A stretch of DNA of 64,000 nt from Atopsyche davidsoni (lineage: Eukaryota > Arthropoda > Insecta > Trichoptera > Hydrobiosidae), in NCBI GenBank assembly GCA_022113835.1, contig JAILWY010000021.1:3224001-3288000 (forward strand), read 5' to 3'. Positions within the stretch are counted from its first letter, which is position 1; the number at the start of each line of letters is the position of its first letter. Under the pieces are notes generated by a model that saw nothing but the letters and a program-made list of their open reading frames with translations, did not search any database and was not told the DNA's origin. Shown here one piece after another: positions 11,125-23,289 of the stretch. The position numbers and the translations under genes were made by a program.

Positions 11125-11850
11125 GCTGGAGATTACACAGTTTACTAAAATGTTAGCTTCAGTTCTTTTCGATGGTCAAAGGTTTCTTTAAAAATACACA
11201 TTAAAATGCTGTTTTTTGATTAATAATTTTGGTAGTTTCTGGATTTATTTGTTTAATTAAATATATTTTTTCAATTTTTTATCAGGTAAACGTGTTTTTT
11301 TTTTTTTCATAATTTAAAATAGTGTCTTATGCAATACATAAACATATTAATTTATGTTCTGCTTATAGATGCCAATCCAGGATGTAAGCAAAACTTTTTG
11401 CGTCGAAGCCCCGCTAAGAACCTCTTACGTACACGTATAAACATATAATAAATTAGAATTTGTTATACTTTAATGAAATTGTACTAGAATTTTCATATAC
11501 TAGCAAATCCAAAGAATAAGGACGTTTTAAAATCCAAAGAATAATACAAAGCAATTGAATAAAATTTAAATGGATGGTGATTATTTAATAACATATTGTC
11601 TTTCAGTATTTGAACAAATATTATACATTTACAAGAACATTATTTCTATCTTAAATATATAGAGTGTAATGTCTATAATATAAATAACTATAACTTATAG
11701 TAGGGAATATCCCTTAATTACACAATACTGTCCGGTTATTGGTTTTTCATGAACAACCTCCTTGGAAAATAATTGCAGAATGCCAACAATTTCTAATATG
11801 AACACTTTGATGGACTCTAGCCGGCTTCAATTATACTGTGCCAAAATATA
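11125..11850. other. AT-rich stretch with a short direct repeat
   Basis: AAATCCAAAGAATAA occurs twice about 32 bases apart near 11507 and 11530. Otherwise the stretch is featureless. Confidence 0.5.
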
Positions 11851-11854
11851 GATG

Positions 11855-12085
11855 GTTCTAATTTATCAAATTTCCATCGAATCGGCCGCCATATTGATTA
11901 ACCAGCCAAGTAATTGGCGTCCGGAAATTGATTATTTCACAGTTCATTTGTGCGCAGGCGCCGCAGACAAAAGCTGCCTACATCCGGTTGGAATGATTGA
12001 TGACGTCATCACCGGCTTCTTATTGTTTTTCCAGGGAAAACGGTCTTGTCATTTACGCCGCTAAAACGACTGTATTTACGGATTC
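11855..12085. promoter_or_regulatory. Candidate enhancer island with CRE and homeodomain-type sites
   Basis: A GC-richer island contains TTGATTAAC, AAGTAATTGGCG and ATTGATTATTTC (homeodomain and Pbx/Hox-like words), CATCCGG and CGGAAA (ETS-like), and a perfect CRE/ATF palindrome at 11998-12011. This density of known metazoan binding-site types in about 200 bases, within a desert, suggests a cis-regulatory module. The frame open across it (70 codons) has no known motif. The evidence is motif matching only. Confidence 0.4.
11998..12011. promoter_or_regulatory. Perfect CRE/ATF palindrome
   Basis: TGATGACGTCATCA is a 14-bp exact palindrome containing the full CREB/ATF site TGACGTCA. Confidence 0.7.
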
Positions 12086-12089
12086 AAAG

Positions 12090-13010
12090 TGATGACTTTG
12101 TATTTGTATTTATTTAACTGATTGATTCGCTGGATTGATTAATTACGCTTTGTTTTGTTAATTGGGCAAAAATTTTGATTTACTTTAAAATTATTGACTG
12201 AAATGATTTTAAGAATATTTGTTGAAGGTTTTTTCAATTTTCTGGTAAATATGTTGTTTTTAAAACAATAATGAAATATTTTCAGTTATAAATCTTTTCC
12301 AAAGGTACATGAAAATATCCGTAGGATTCTACGCATGTTTGAAATTCATAAAAGGTTCATTACGTATTGCTTAATTAAAACAGTGTGCGGTTAATATTAA
12401 TACTATTGGTTTTTTTATTTCATACAATACCAAATCATGATAAATTAATCGTAATTTTTTATATAAATGAAGTTTTAGGAACTATACCTTACTAATAAAT
12501 TTAATCGTTTTTAAAGGAAAAGCAATATTTTTGTAATGTGTTTACGATAACAATCGAAATTTCTGATAGCACTTGTAAATATTTTAAAATTTATATTTAG
12601 CTAACAACTTATATGGTTTTGTAATAGGAAATTAATTAAATTAAGTTTTTATTAGTTACTAAACGGAGTATGTTCAAAATAAAAGATGACTGATTTAATT
12701 AAATTTATGTGTTAGTTTTGTACCTGATAATTTACTAAAACCAAAAGGTTTATAAAAAGTTACATATTAAACGCCAAATGCTTGTCGGCTGAAACTCAAT
12801 GGCCACAAACGTTATTAATCATTAAAAATAATTGAATTACCCAATAAACCGCGACTGTGAGTGTGTAGCTAATGCTTTTTAATATGCACATGTTTTAAAA
12901 ACGCATACTAACATTTATTTTAAAATGTATATATACAGGATTTTGAGTAATTGAATGTCCAAGAAATGGAGTATATCGTAATTTAGACTGTAAGCTTCAG
13001 GTTTTAACGA
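12090..13010. other. AT-rich non-coding stretch
   Basis: No feature was supported. Confidence 0.6.
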
Positions 13011-13265
13011 TCCTTATGGTAGAAAAAGCAGACAAGCGTTTTGCTTACTTTCCGGGCTTACGTGGTAAAATATTGTTTTACGTGCCCAGGAGGATGAAAA
13101 CTAGACACATAACAGATGTAAGGGATTGGAAAGGTATTCGAACTGTAGGCTAGAATATGCCAGGTAAGCTATTTGGATCACGTAGGCAAAGGTGAAGAAT
13201 AGTTGTGACGGATAGGCACACTAGAATAATCTAGAAACGGTAAAGGAGAGGATATAAATGTGAAA
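13011..13265. other. Mildly GC-richer stretch
   Basis: Slightly richer composition, with words such as GTGCCCAGGAGGATGAAAAC. No gene or clear repeat was found. Confidence 0.3.
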
Positions 13266-13417
13266 AATACGTTCCTCTTGTATAAGTGATGTCTCTGAAG
13301 GCTCTTTTGTTTATAAACGCTTTTCAAAACTCAAAGCGTGAATACTTTATATTTTGAAAAATATGGTTATTGCATAGTATTTTGTTACTATTTTAATTGT
13401 TATTTGATATTTTATAA

Positions 13418-13452
13418 ACACACACACACACTTGTATATAAATATATATATA
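13418..13452. repeat. (AC)7 followed by TA-rich run
   Basis: A short AC dinucleotide run at 13418-13431 is followed by TGTATATAAATATATATATAC. Confidence 0.9.
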
Positions 13453-14865
13453 CATGCATACTTTTAGGAAAAAAAATTGAATACGTATTTGTAATACCTG
13501 ATAAATATTATTTTTATATCCTTAATTATTTCATGACTAATACCGCTTTGTAAATTAGTAGGAAATAAAGTTAATAAAATTTAATAAACTTGTGACATGT
13601 TTAATTAAAACCCTGAAACTGTAATCCGTTATCATTAATTTCTCCCTATAACAATGAAAAAATAATATTTTTATTTTAAGTAAAGAATGAAACTCCGTAA
13701 ATGATTGTTATTTTTTTAGTTTTTTTCAGAATTTAATTTGCAATTTTTCCCAAATGTCAAACTGTAAAGCATCAATGTATTATTTTCATCGTATAGAATA
13801 CAACGTAAGAAGTAAACTTTTAAATACAAACTTAATGCCTTTTCCAAGAAATAAGTGCTTTTTTTACATTTAAAAAATATATATACATTCAAATATAATC
13901 CGTATTCAAATGTAATCGTTCCTTAGAAAATGTAAGCATGATACACATTTCAATTAATTGCGCAACTATCATACCTAAAATAAATCTTAATTTCAATCAA
14001 TTACTTAATAAATTATAAATATCCACAAATTTTATTTATGTTTAAATTGTAGTTATAATATCTTCACAGCAGGGCTTTTAATTTATTAGTATAATCAGCA
14101 AATTTTAATGAATTGTTTATTTACACGGCTTTGAAGGAAATCCTTATTAATTATTGAAGTATTCAAATACTGCGAGATATTAACGAGGGATTTATATTTT
14201 CTACTGAAATAAACAAAGGCTGTCACATGGAATTCAGAATATATTTAAGTACCCTCAGTCCACTTGATTAATAAATACAATTGTGTCTACGGGGTAGACT
14301 GTGTTCGTTTTACACTTCGAGCACTGTGGAACTTTCTAACAACGCATAGGGACGAAAATCAATACCTAATAATATTATGAAAATAATTAACTTTAATGTT
14401 ATTGATTAATTCGTAAAACAAAGAAAAAAATCTATCCCAATTCATTGCTAATTCGGTTACTTCGGTTAAACTGTTTGGGCGTACTTTAACATTGAAACAT
14501 ATTGAAACATATGCGTCTAATATTTTCTTTATTATCTGCTATATTATATCTTCTATATTATATTATGACGAATATGTAACGAATTATGTATCGAATAGTT
14601 TTCCAAAACGTAGGATAACTTTAAAATAGAAAGAGGTGAGCTAGTAACAAAGTGCTAGAGAGGCTCTGTTTAAAAAATTGCGCCAATAGATAAAATGTGA
14701 GAATATCAGCAAGCGCTTCCTGATTAAAAATATTATAACACAATTCCACCCGAGTGCGTTTCGTCTAAAATATTAAAATATATGTTTTTAAAAGTATAAA
14801 ACTGATTTTACCCGAGTTCGCAAGACAGAGGTAAGTATATTTTGCAAGGTTAATTTCCGGAAGCA
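13453..14865. other. AT-rich non-coding stretch
   Basis: It contains a small duplicated word (TTGAAACATA twice near 14495). Nothing else was recognised. Confidence 0.55.
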
Positions 14866-14869
14866 CTGT

Positions 14870-15065
14870 GCGGTCGAGAGATAAAGTTGCCTAATTTATA
14901 TAACGCTGGCTCTCCGTCTCGCAGCAGACACGGCTCTATTGATTTCTACGGTAAATTTTCAGTCGAATCTTTGTCGTTTTTCGGTGGAAGGAGTTTTTAT
15001 AGGTTCCATTTACATTTTAAGCCCGAATGATTGATAAATCGAGCCCACTAGCGCTGAAAGCAAAT
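14870..15065. promoter_or_regulatory. GC-richer island downstream of a TATA-like word
   Basis: TTTATATAACG at about 14896 precedes a GC-richer run (GGCTCTCCGTCTCGCAGCAG). The arrangement would fit a core promoter on the plus strand, but no initiator match or downstream open frame supports it, so a conserved non-coding element is equally likely. Confidence 0.25.
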
Positions 15066-15069
15066 TAGA

Positions 15070-16200
15070 TTTTGAAAAAAAAGAAATTCCGCTCTGGGTA
15101 TTGGTTTACCTGTATTGGGAAGCGTGAAAATATGTGCCCGTCATTGTATTATGAGGTTTTTTTTCTTCTCTGAAGTCAATAAAAAAATTATTCATCGTTC
15201 CTGTTCAATTAATTACCATATAATATGGGATTGTTACAATAAATCATCATCAAAATCAACCCAGCTCTGAATGATTCAGTGATAAGAACGTTTGCCATAA
15301 AGATTTGAGGTCAAATTTAGAGTAAAAGCTGTTTTAGTCATTCTATTGCTTTTATGTGCAACGAGGAAAAAAAATAGTCGCCGGTTATTTTTGATTTTTT
15401 GTATATTACAATGCAAGACGTGTATCTCCATAAGTAAATTATGTTTTTAAGACTAATTATACACGTATGAACCATGTTTAAAATTGAAAAATTATGTATT
15501 TTTAATAGAAACGAATTTTTTTTCTGAAATATAGGTTAAACTGTATATTTAATACAGTTTAACCAATAGTAACAGTTTCTTTTTTACTTTAATTCATTTT
15601 GTGATCGGTAAAAATAAATTTCAAATAATTTATACAAAAATAATGACAATAATTTACCATAATATACTACTTAAATTTATAATATTCAGGGAGGAAAAAC
15701 TATAGTTGTATTTTATACGTTATTTTATTCAAATATATAAATTATATAGTGCATTATATAAAACCTAGTATAAAAAGATTTTCTATACACCTACTGAATA
15801 TGAATATGAGTATAATATACTAAAAATAGAAAGGCTTTTATAAAACTAGTTTGTGAATAAAAGCCATACCTCGTCAACAAAATAATTTCCGCTAGAAAAC
15901 TGTTCTCCACAGCATGATTGATTGTTGCTAGACTCCTGAAAATTCCAGTTTTTTTTCAGGTTTTCATGTCACTATATTCCGGGGCTATTTTCCCTGCATA
16001 AGTAATGATGTTAAGAAAACTTTGGGAAAATTCTAGTGGTGGTTCACTGTGTGCATTTTTTGCAGCTCATATTTAATTTTCTGAAAATACATTTTTTCTA
16101 CGGTTCAGACTATAAACAAAAATATTTTCAACTTTGGAAAATTTATAATAAGGTAGGGCTCAGCATTTAATATTGCAGTAAATTATTTAACCTGGAGTTA
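15070..16200. other. AT-rich stretch with two hairpins
   Basis: It holds the 13-bp hairpin at 15534-15564 and a 9-bp inverted repeat, GGCTTTTAT at 15833 and ATAAAAGCC ending at 15865. No coding signal was found. Confidence 0.55.
15534..15564. repeat. Perfect 13-bp hairpin, 5-nt loop
   Basis: GGTTAAACTGTAT (15534-15546) pairs exactly with ATACAGTTTAACC (15552-15564) around the loop ATTTA. Confidence 0.92.
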
Positions 16201-16209
16201 ACTTTATTG

Positions 16210-16320
16210 TAATATTTTCATTATCTTGTTGTCCAACCAGTATATTTTTTGACGCAACTAGTTTCGCAAAAATTTTAGGTTGGCATCTTCAATCAAAGTG
16301 ATGCTTTGATTGAAACTTTT
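16210..16320 (-). repeat. Copy of the GAAAC-TAGTC repeat family
   Basis: On the minus strand the order is TTGAAGATGCCAACC, a short AT-rich loop, GCGAAACTAGTTGCGTC, then a tail AAAAAATATACTGGTTGG. Just before GAAGATG lies a perfect 11-bp hairpin (16288-16314: TTCAATCAAAG and CTTTGATTGAA). The words CTGAAGA/TTGAAGA and GAAAC sit as in a hammerhead core. Confidence 0.5.
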
Positions 16321-17334
16321 GATTAGATGTTCTAAAACGAAAAGTAAAAGTATGACGAAAATAATGACTTGAATTGATTATCTAGTATGTGGTACTTAAA
16401 AACCTATTTTAATTTAATTGCATTGCAAATGCATTTATCAATTACGACACCTTATATACGTAATAAATTTATCACTAGAGACATTTAGAACAAATAATAT
16501 TAATTATTTAGCAAAGCTCTGCTATATTATTTCAGTTCTGCTGAACTATGCAACGGTTCTCCCGCTTAATAAAATATTTGCATGGCAGTTCCAAAAACAC
16601 GATGATTCCCTCTCAGCGAATAATCACAAACTCAAGGGGGATGAACAGATTTACCAAGAAAAAGTAGATGATAATTTGTAACATAAATGAGATAATTATA
16701 ATAATATTTTTTAAATTTTATTTTATACACCCGTGAGATATGAATTTACATAATTGTTTATAAATCATCAATTAATATAATTTATAGTCTAGCTAGAAGC
16801 GTATTATTATTCTACAGTTAAAAACGATATTTTCCAATTCAGTTATAAAATGTTATAAATCACAAGCAGTCTATATAAAATAGAACAAAAAGTGGCGTTT
16901 CGTCACACCAACACTTTATTGGTTTTTGTATCAAATAAACATCAAATTTAATATTTATGGTTTGTGTTTTCTTGGTTCAAATATTTTGCTATTTGAATAT
17001 TGTAAAAATGATTAAATAAAAAAAAACATTAAAGTTCTGTTTTATTTATCGATATGTTTTATCAGTTTTTGGTTTTCGAAGTCACTGAAAATATACTTTG
17101 CGTAGTAAAGTATTTATTTGAGAAAGCAATCAGAGGTAGTTCCACAGTAATTTAGATTCAACCTACCCCAAAATTCTGAAATACTTGTCATCAAAACGGC
17201 GAGTCAATTACTAACGTGTTTCCATATAAAAATATTTCCGCTAGTATTAGCTTTTTTTAATATGTAAGATTTTTATATTTTTTATCAATGACCAATACAT
17301 TTATATTGTACATTTTTTTATTGTTAACAGAATT
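16321..17334. other. AT-rich non-coding stretch
   Basis: An 87-codon open frame at 16418-16681 has no recognised motif and average AT-rich composition. I do not call it a gene. Confidence 0.55.
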
Positions 17335-17560
17335 GATTGTGTTAATTCGGCCAAAACACGATCTGATGAAAATGGTACACGTGAATGCCTGGCTTAAGGG
17401 AAGGTATCTAAGGCTATACGTGTGTGTTAAAGCGAGGGATGTTTGGTTTAATAAGCTTCCCCAACGCTCTTGGGTATACTAGGCATATTTGCGTACCCCG
17501 TCCACAACCCTCAGAGAGGTTCAGTCCCTGTGATAATATGAGGCCTTATTGTCTCGACAC
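17335..17560. other. GC-richer island
   Basis: Mildly GC-rich, with TACACGTGAA (a CACGTG E-box at about 17378). Two overlapping short open frames have no known motif. Confidence 0.35.
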
Positions 17561-18010
17561 ACATTCAGGCAGACATATTCTTTCTGTCAATTACTCAATC
17601 TTCAAAATATATTAATTTCCTTCGTGTTTCATAAAAACAATAACGATATAATCAAAAAGAAATATATATATATATATTTATAAATATGTTGAACATGTAT
17701 TTATATTTACAATGTATATATGCATAAATATGATATCTACTGTTCTAAGAGCAAAAGTTCAAAATATATTCATTTAACAATGAATGATGCATATTAAATA
17801 AATGCTGAAATTATTTACTGAAGACAGAAAAAAAGTCGCTGCATGTTTTAGATAAACTAATATTCACATTATTTTATTTTAACATTAACCATACCGTAAA
17901 TCTGAAACAAAGAATTTAATAATTAATTTCAATAAGTAAAAAAATATATCATTACCACTCGCGTTTGTGCAATGTACAATGAAACCAAATAATCCAACAG
18001 CTAAACAGAA
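17561..18010. other. AT-rich stretch
   Basis: A short (TA)n lies at about 17661-17677. Nothing else was found. Confidence 0.55.
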
Positions 18011-18307
18011 ATGTTCTTTAATTCTCAAACGCCGCGTTGTTCATTTGCGGAATTAAAACAGTTTCTAGTTAAATTCCCGTCGGTGATGTCGTTGTTGGCA
18101 ACTTTAAGCTACGGCTCCAGCAAAAGTTGCACCGTTGCTAGCAACTGCAGTGTCCAGAGCGCTAAAGAAGCTCAATTCTGGCCCGTAAAGGCATTGTTGA
18201 AATTCTGTTTGAGAGCTTCTCATTTGCTGGCTTACTGCAAATGTGAACTAAAGCATTTTCTTCAGTTCCCCGTAGAAAGTAATGGCTTAATTTTTTATAA
18301 TATATAA
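18011..18307 (+). promoter_or_regulatory. GC-richer island with two RFX X-box-like sites (98-codon ORF overlaps)
   Basis: The palindromes GTTGGCAAC (18094-18102) and GTTGCTAGCAAC (18134-18145) match the half-site logic of RFX X-boxes (GTTGCC/GGCAAC arms). They sit 31 bases apart, with further GTTGC/GCAAC words around them. An ATG-initiated frame of 98 codons spans the island (start 18011). Its product has no domain, signal peptide or repeat that I recognise, and its GC-richer base composition makes a chance frame plausible. I favour a regulatory element over a gene. A small taxon-restricted protein is the alternative. Confidence 0.35.
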
Positions 18308-18823
18308 AAGAATACACGGCTCTAATTCATCACCAACATTGAACGAAGTCGTAACTGTTTCTAAAATATTCTTGTCATAAAAAAAAATAATTTACAATCT
18401 TTAAATAACACCCATAACAATAACGTTTTATTTTAATACAATCAATACAAGTGCATTTAAGTGAGATTATATATACACTAGTGCTAAATAAACCCTTGGT
18501 CTAAATTAAATTCCCAAAAATCCCAATGAAACTCTGAAAAAACTCCATGTGAATTTTATTAGGGGCTCATGTCAATACAATGTGCTTCCACGAACCACAG
18601 ATGCTTCCAACAGGGTTACTATAATTGAAATGCAAATGTTTGCTTCAAAACAAAGCCGTTTTTTTAAAATGCAGATGTCGCGATTTTTAATAGAATCACA
18701 GGAATTTTGAAGGCTTTTATTTGAACCGCAATATCTATGAAGCATGTGACTGTATTATTTTTCTAGTCTGATAATGATTTAACGAAAAACGAGATATTTT
18801 TACCAATGCCAGTTTTGTTGTGT

Positions 18824-18862
18824 CACCTGTTAGCAATGAATGAAAAAAAAATTTAACAGGTG
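18824..18862. repeat. 9-bp inverted repeat containing CAGGTG E-boxes
   Basis: CACCTGTTA (18824-18832) and TAACAGGTG (18854-18862) are exact complements separated by 21 AT-rich bases. Each arm contains an E-box of the CAGGTG type. Confidence 0.8.
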
Positions 18863-18864
18863 CA

Positions 18865-21475
18865 ACAGGCTGTCTGCCCGAATCGCCACAATGGAGATGA
18901 GATAACCTTACTACGTAGTTAAATTATTATTATAAAAAAATCATTTTCTTTGAAATAGTTTTGAATCTCAAACAAGACTGGAGCTTTAAATTCATTGGCC
19001 ATTAAAACTATTTTAAAACACTTTGTCATATGCACATGTGTAAATAATTTACAAAGCCTCACTTTGATAAAATACGTTAACGTTGCGTATATTCGAAATC
19101 ATTATAATAATTTATAACCTTACAACTCAATAATTCTAATGTTACGATCTTTTCCACACTAAATATTAATAAAAAATAATTTCCTTGTCACCGTCACAAA
19201 AGCTCAAGAAATGAAATCATAAATAATCAAACATATATTGGATTATTCTGTGTAATAAATAAAATATTTTTGTTTGTATTTTATGCACCTTATTTATATA
19301 TCTCAGTACATGATGATATTACTCTGATGACAAGCTATCAATCAAGACTAATGAATTTTGACATTGGATTCTATGCAACCTGATAACTAGAAATAGGGTT
19401 GCGATAACTGTGAAGTTAAAAGTCCCATCGTTTTCGTGACTTAATTTATTATTAAAAAATATAATCAATCAATAAATTAATATGGTTTACATAAAATCAT
19501 CTTGATAGAAAAATGCGGATTCATCAAAGTATGAATAATTTTTCCTTTGGAGAAAATGTTAATACAAATTCAAATAAAATCAACAATTGTAAGTGAATTT
19601 ATTAAAAGATATCCAGCAGTTTAAAAATCCAAATAAACTAATTTCACAAAAAAAATAATTTAAAAAAAAACCAAAATCGAAACAAATGAATTGAATCTCA
19701 CTGATATTTTTTTATGCTGTAATTTCTTATACAATAATGTAAAAAATACACATTTTGACACAATATAAAAAGGCTTTATTTTGATGCTACATAGAAGAAA
19801 AATATTGAATTCATTGGAAAAAAACAATAAAACAAAATAAGGTTTTCTGAGAATCAAATAATAACTCCTTCGTCGACTTTATATTTTGCTAAATTATTTC
19901 ATTAGTTTACTGGCGTTCGTCAGGTTTTTTTGTGACGTAAAATATCCGCTTCAATTTTTCAGGATAATTTATAATTCTCATCTTATTTAATAAATATACA
20001 ACATACATGCATATAAATAAATTTTTCAATTTGAGATGTATATAAATTTTTTCATTTTCTATTTTGTCACAATGTGTAATATTTCACCTTTTTTTATTTT
20101 ACTACTTAAGTATAAGAGTTTATAATTTTGAAACATAAATCTTATTTTTAATAAGTTCAGTAGATTTATATGCACGCAATAAGTGTTCGTTAAAATCAAT
20201 AAATACAAGAAAAATTCTGAATTACAGAGCAATTCAATTACATATACCAATCATTCATAAAAAGCCAAGTCATTGGCAGGTCATATTTCTCATTATATGG
20301 AATGAATCGAAGATTTTCTTTTCTGCTACATGAAATCAACGTTAATCCTTGTAGTTATTTGTTAATAATAATTACTTGCTGGAAAAGCAAGGTATCTCTT
20401 ATATGAGGTTAACATATCTTATAACATATATTTATTTATTTTGTAAATGAAAAGGTAAAATTTAATTACATTCCTTTTTTTGTCGTATGCGTTTTGAGGA
20501 AACATTTCTTAAGATAATAAATATTTTTATACTAATTCATGATTTTCCTTTTACATATCATTAAATTTTTAAAACCAAGCGGAATAAATAAGGATACACT
20601 TACTTACTATATTTGTTTATTTCATTTTATTGTATGCTTATCTCAAATACTTAAATCTAATGAAAAGGAAACAGTACTGTATAAAATACATTCAAAATAA
20701 GTTACTTTTATGAAAGACTTTTTTACTGCACTATTAAAAAGTTCTTATTAAATGAAAAACTTTTTTATTGCTGTATATTCTGAATTTCTTTATATTTATC
20801 TATTTTTAAGTGAGTAACAAGGATCATAAAACGCATTTACTAATGACTTAAAAATAACAGTAAATCATCTTATTTATCCTTAAAACTTATAAGAGCCTGT
20901 TTTGTTTGAAAATATTTTCTTTGTATTTTAGTAAAATGCAATTGAAATAAACATCAATACGTTTAATGAAGACATATTTAGAAATTTAAAAACCGACATC
21001 CAATTTAATGTTAAAATTTCAACATCAAATGATTTAATTAATTTAAAAAACAATGAATCCCAAAAATTTACATTAAATTTTAGGACATAGATTGATGCTT
21101 CTAAACCGAAAAGCTTAAATGTAGAAAATATATATTTATATTCAATAATGATTGTTTAAATGTGTCCTATTTATTTTTGAAAATTTATAGTTACAAGAGT
21201 TGACATTTACGGTCACAAACATTCATTGTAAAACACTTATAAAACATTTTGTGTAATTAATCGAATTTGACATATTCGAATTTGACATATGCAATACTTT
21301 AACAACGATATATTTACCATTCTTCACTTTTTAAAGTGTTTAGGAGGAGTATAAATGTTATACGGCAGAGTTAATTTTATTACTAGAAATCTGTCAAGTC
21401 TAGAACTCACATAAATCTTATCTGAATCGTAAAAAGATTTTTGTAATGTACATGGAACTCTCTACACATTGTAAC
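18865..21475. other. AT-rich desert
   Basis: About 2.6 kb of very AT-rich DNA. It contains a tandem 15-bp duplication at 21261-21290 and otherwise only A/T runs. Confidence 0.6.
21261..21290. repeat. Tandem 2 x 15 bp
   Basis: CGAATTTGACATATT is followed immediately by a copy differing only in the last base. Confidence 0.92.
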
Positions 21476-21479
21476 AGAA

Positions 21480-21725
21480 CGTACATTTAACAACCAAAAA
21501 ACGGCTCGTGCTTCCTTGACTGGTACACTTGCTGAGTTATTTCTAAGCACTATTCGGGATCGGTATTTACAGATGGCGTTTACGAGCAGTAAAAAACATC
21601 GTACGTTATCGCCTTCAGCTACTCTTAAGATGTCAGATACGTGTTATAAACAGGAAAATACATTAAAGCTGAATTTTGTTTTTTGGCTATGAGCCGTTGT
21701 TTTAAGGTGGTGGGTGGTTAACCCT
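21480..21725. other. Mildly GC-richer stretch
   Basis: Contains ACGGCTCGTGCTTCC and AGGTGGTGGGTGGTTAACC. No gene was recognised. Confidence 0.3.
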
Positions 21726-22379
21726 CACTCACGCATATACAGCTGTTATTTTCTGTAAAAACTGAAATCACATTATAGTATTTATATAATTTTGGAAAAA
21801 TTAATGATGTTTAATAAAGAACTCTATCTTATAGTTAAAATATTTTCTTATAATGAAAAATAGGGGTATTTGAGATGTAAAACTGAAATGTCATATTACA
21901 AGTACATAAAATACATCCTACTGTGCGAGTAGTCAACTTACGGTTGCATTGGAAATATAAAAAAACTAGAGTAGTTTAGATGGAAATGAAAAAATAATTA
22001 AATTTGACTATGATCTAAGCGCTTTTTTTTTCTGTGCGTATTTTAATTGAATTGTTCTAAGTGCGTACTATTTTCAAAGTACTTGTAGTATCAAGTAAAA
22101 TATATATCGAATTTCTCACGCTTTCAATCACTCCATCATCTAAAAATATAAAGGTATCATATTTTTTTATTTTGAGTTGACGCCAATAATATATTCATAT
22201 TAAGTTTACCTTTAACTTATTTAGTATTTTCTTACCTCTGATCGCGCAAATATATGTTTTTATGTATTTAAAGGTTTTCAAGAGTAACTTCCGTTACATA
22301 TTTAAAACTAGCATATAATATAGAAATTTATTTTACCCAGTATTAGAATTATTTTAAAATAGCAATACAGTAAATACCA

Positions 22380-22745
22380 GTCAACCGTTAACCTCGTTCA
22401 CTTATCCGGTAGTTTCACGTCTTTTATTCTCAAGAACCGGAGTTCATCTACATATTCGGGCGATTGCTGGTTCCTTATGAAGTGACTGAGTCGAGGCTGC
22501 GCCCGCCGGGCTCCCAGTGGGTTCCCAAGAACAGCACCTTTCCGCGCAATAAATCGTCTGCACAACAAAGGCTACAGTCAAAGGGTTAACCGGGCTCCGA
22601 TCGTAAATCTGCCGCCATAAATCCGGTGCACTCCGGTGCGCCTGCACCGTGATGCCCCTCGACGGCTGATGCAAGTGGCTGCACTGGAAAATGCTGCCGC
22701 CGGCAGTCACTCACAGCAAGGTCGACGGCTCAAGAACAAGGAGAA
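22380..22745. other. Prominent GC-rich island
   Basis: This is one of the most GC-rich patches, with CpG words (TGCGCCCGCCGGGC, GCCGCCGGCAG), a TCF-like AACAAAGG followed by TCAAAGGGTTAACC, and the dyad GGTGCACTCCGGTGCGCCTGCACC. Frames are open on both strands. The minus strand has 88 codons (22444-22710). The plus strand has about 57 codons from 22415, reading through an acceptor-like TTTTATTCTCAAG and beginning FIYIFGRLLVPYEVTESRL before a stop near 22588. Neither resembles a known protein, and openness on both strands argues for composition rather than coding. It is a candidate conserved regulatory element. An exon is possible. Confidence 0.4.
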
Positions 22746-22891
22746 GATATAAATATTCATATGAAAAGCCACAGTGACTTTTAAAGCGGAAGTATCTCCA
22801 GAAAACTCAAGAAAAATTCTTCTAATGTTAACTCAATTGAATATGGCACTGTCCAACCAAACGTATTCGTATTCTATTGACTGGCATATAT

Positions 22892-22940
22892 TGTAGTTGA
22901 CAGAACTGGAATCACGGGGTCAGGGTTCATATTCCAGCCA
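22892..22940 (+). mobile_element. Possible degenerate tRNA-like (SINE) head
   Basis: GGTTCATATTCC (22924-22935) resembles a B box, with a weak A-box-like GTAGTTGACAGAA about 30 bases upstream. No cloverleaf, ends or tail were seen. Confidence 0.22.
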
Positions 22941-23234
22941 TCGAGTCAACAGGTTTAATATTTCAATAGCGAAGACTACTCAAACGAGTACTGCCTGTTC
23001 ATATTGACGCAAAAACCGTATGAATTAACGATATATATTATAAAATACATTTGAATGGTTTCATTTCATACATGAAATCAAATACAGATACTAAATGAGT
23101 ACATAACGAAAATGTTTTTTTAATGTAAATTTATAGACATTATCAGTTTGTGTATTTAAGTCTGAAATAGCTTGAATGAAGAGTATTTGTAAACCATCAT
23201 CTTGAGTCAAAATCTTGGCAGCTAATGGAACAAG

Positions 23235-23268
23235 CAGGTGAAGAACGTACACCTGTAGGCCGCAGGTG
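23235..23268. promoter_or_regulatory. Cluster of three CAGGTG E-boxes
   Basis: CAGGTG at 23235, CACCTG at 23250 and CAGGTG at 23263 lie within 34 bases. TAGGCC/GGCCTA forms a short dyad around the third. Sites of this kind are bound by Snail-family zinc fingers and class I bHLH factors. The call rests on motif density only. Confidence 0.45.
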
Positions 23269-23289
23269 GCCTACCCAAGTCGAGGTACG

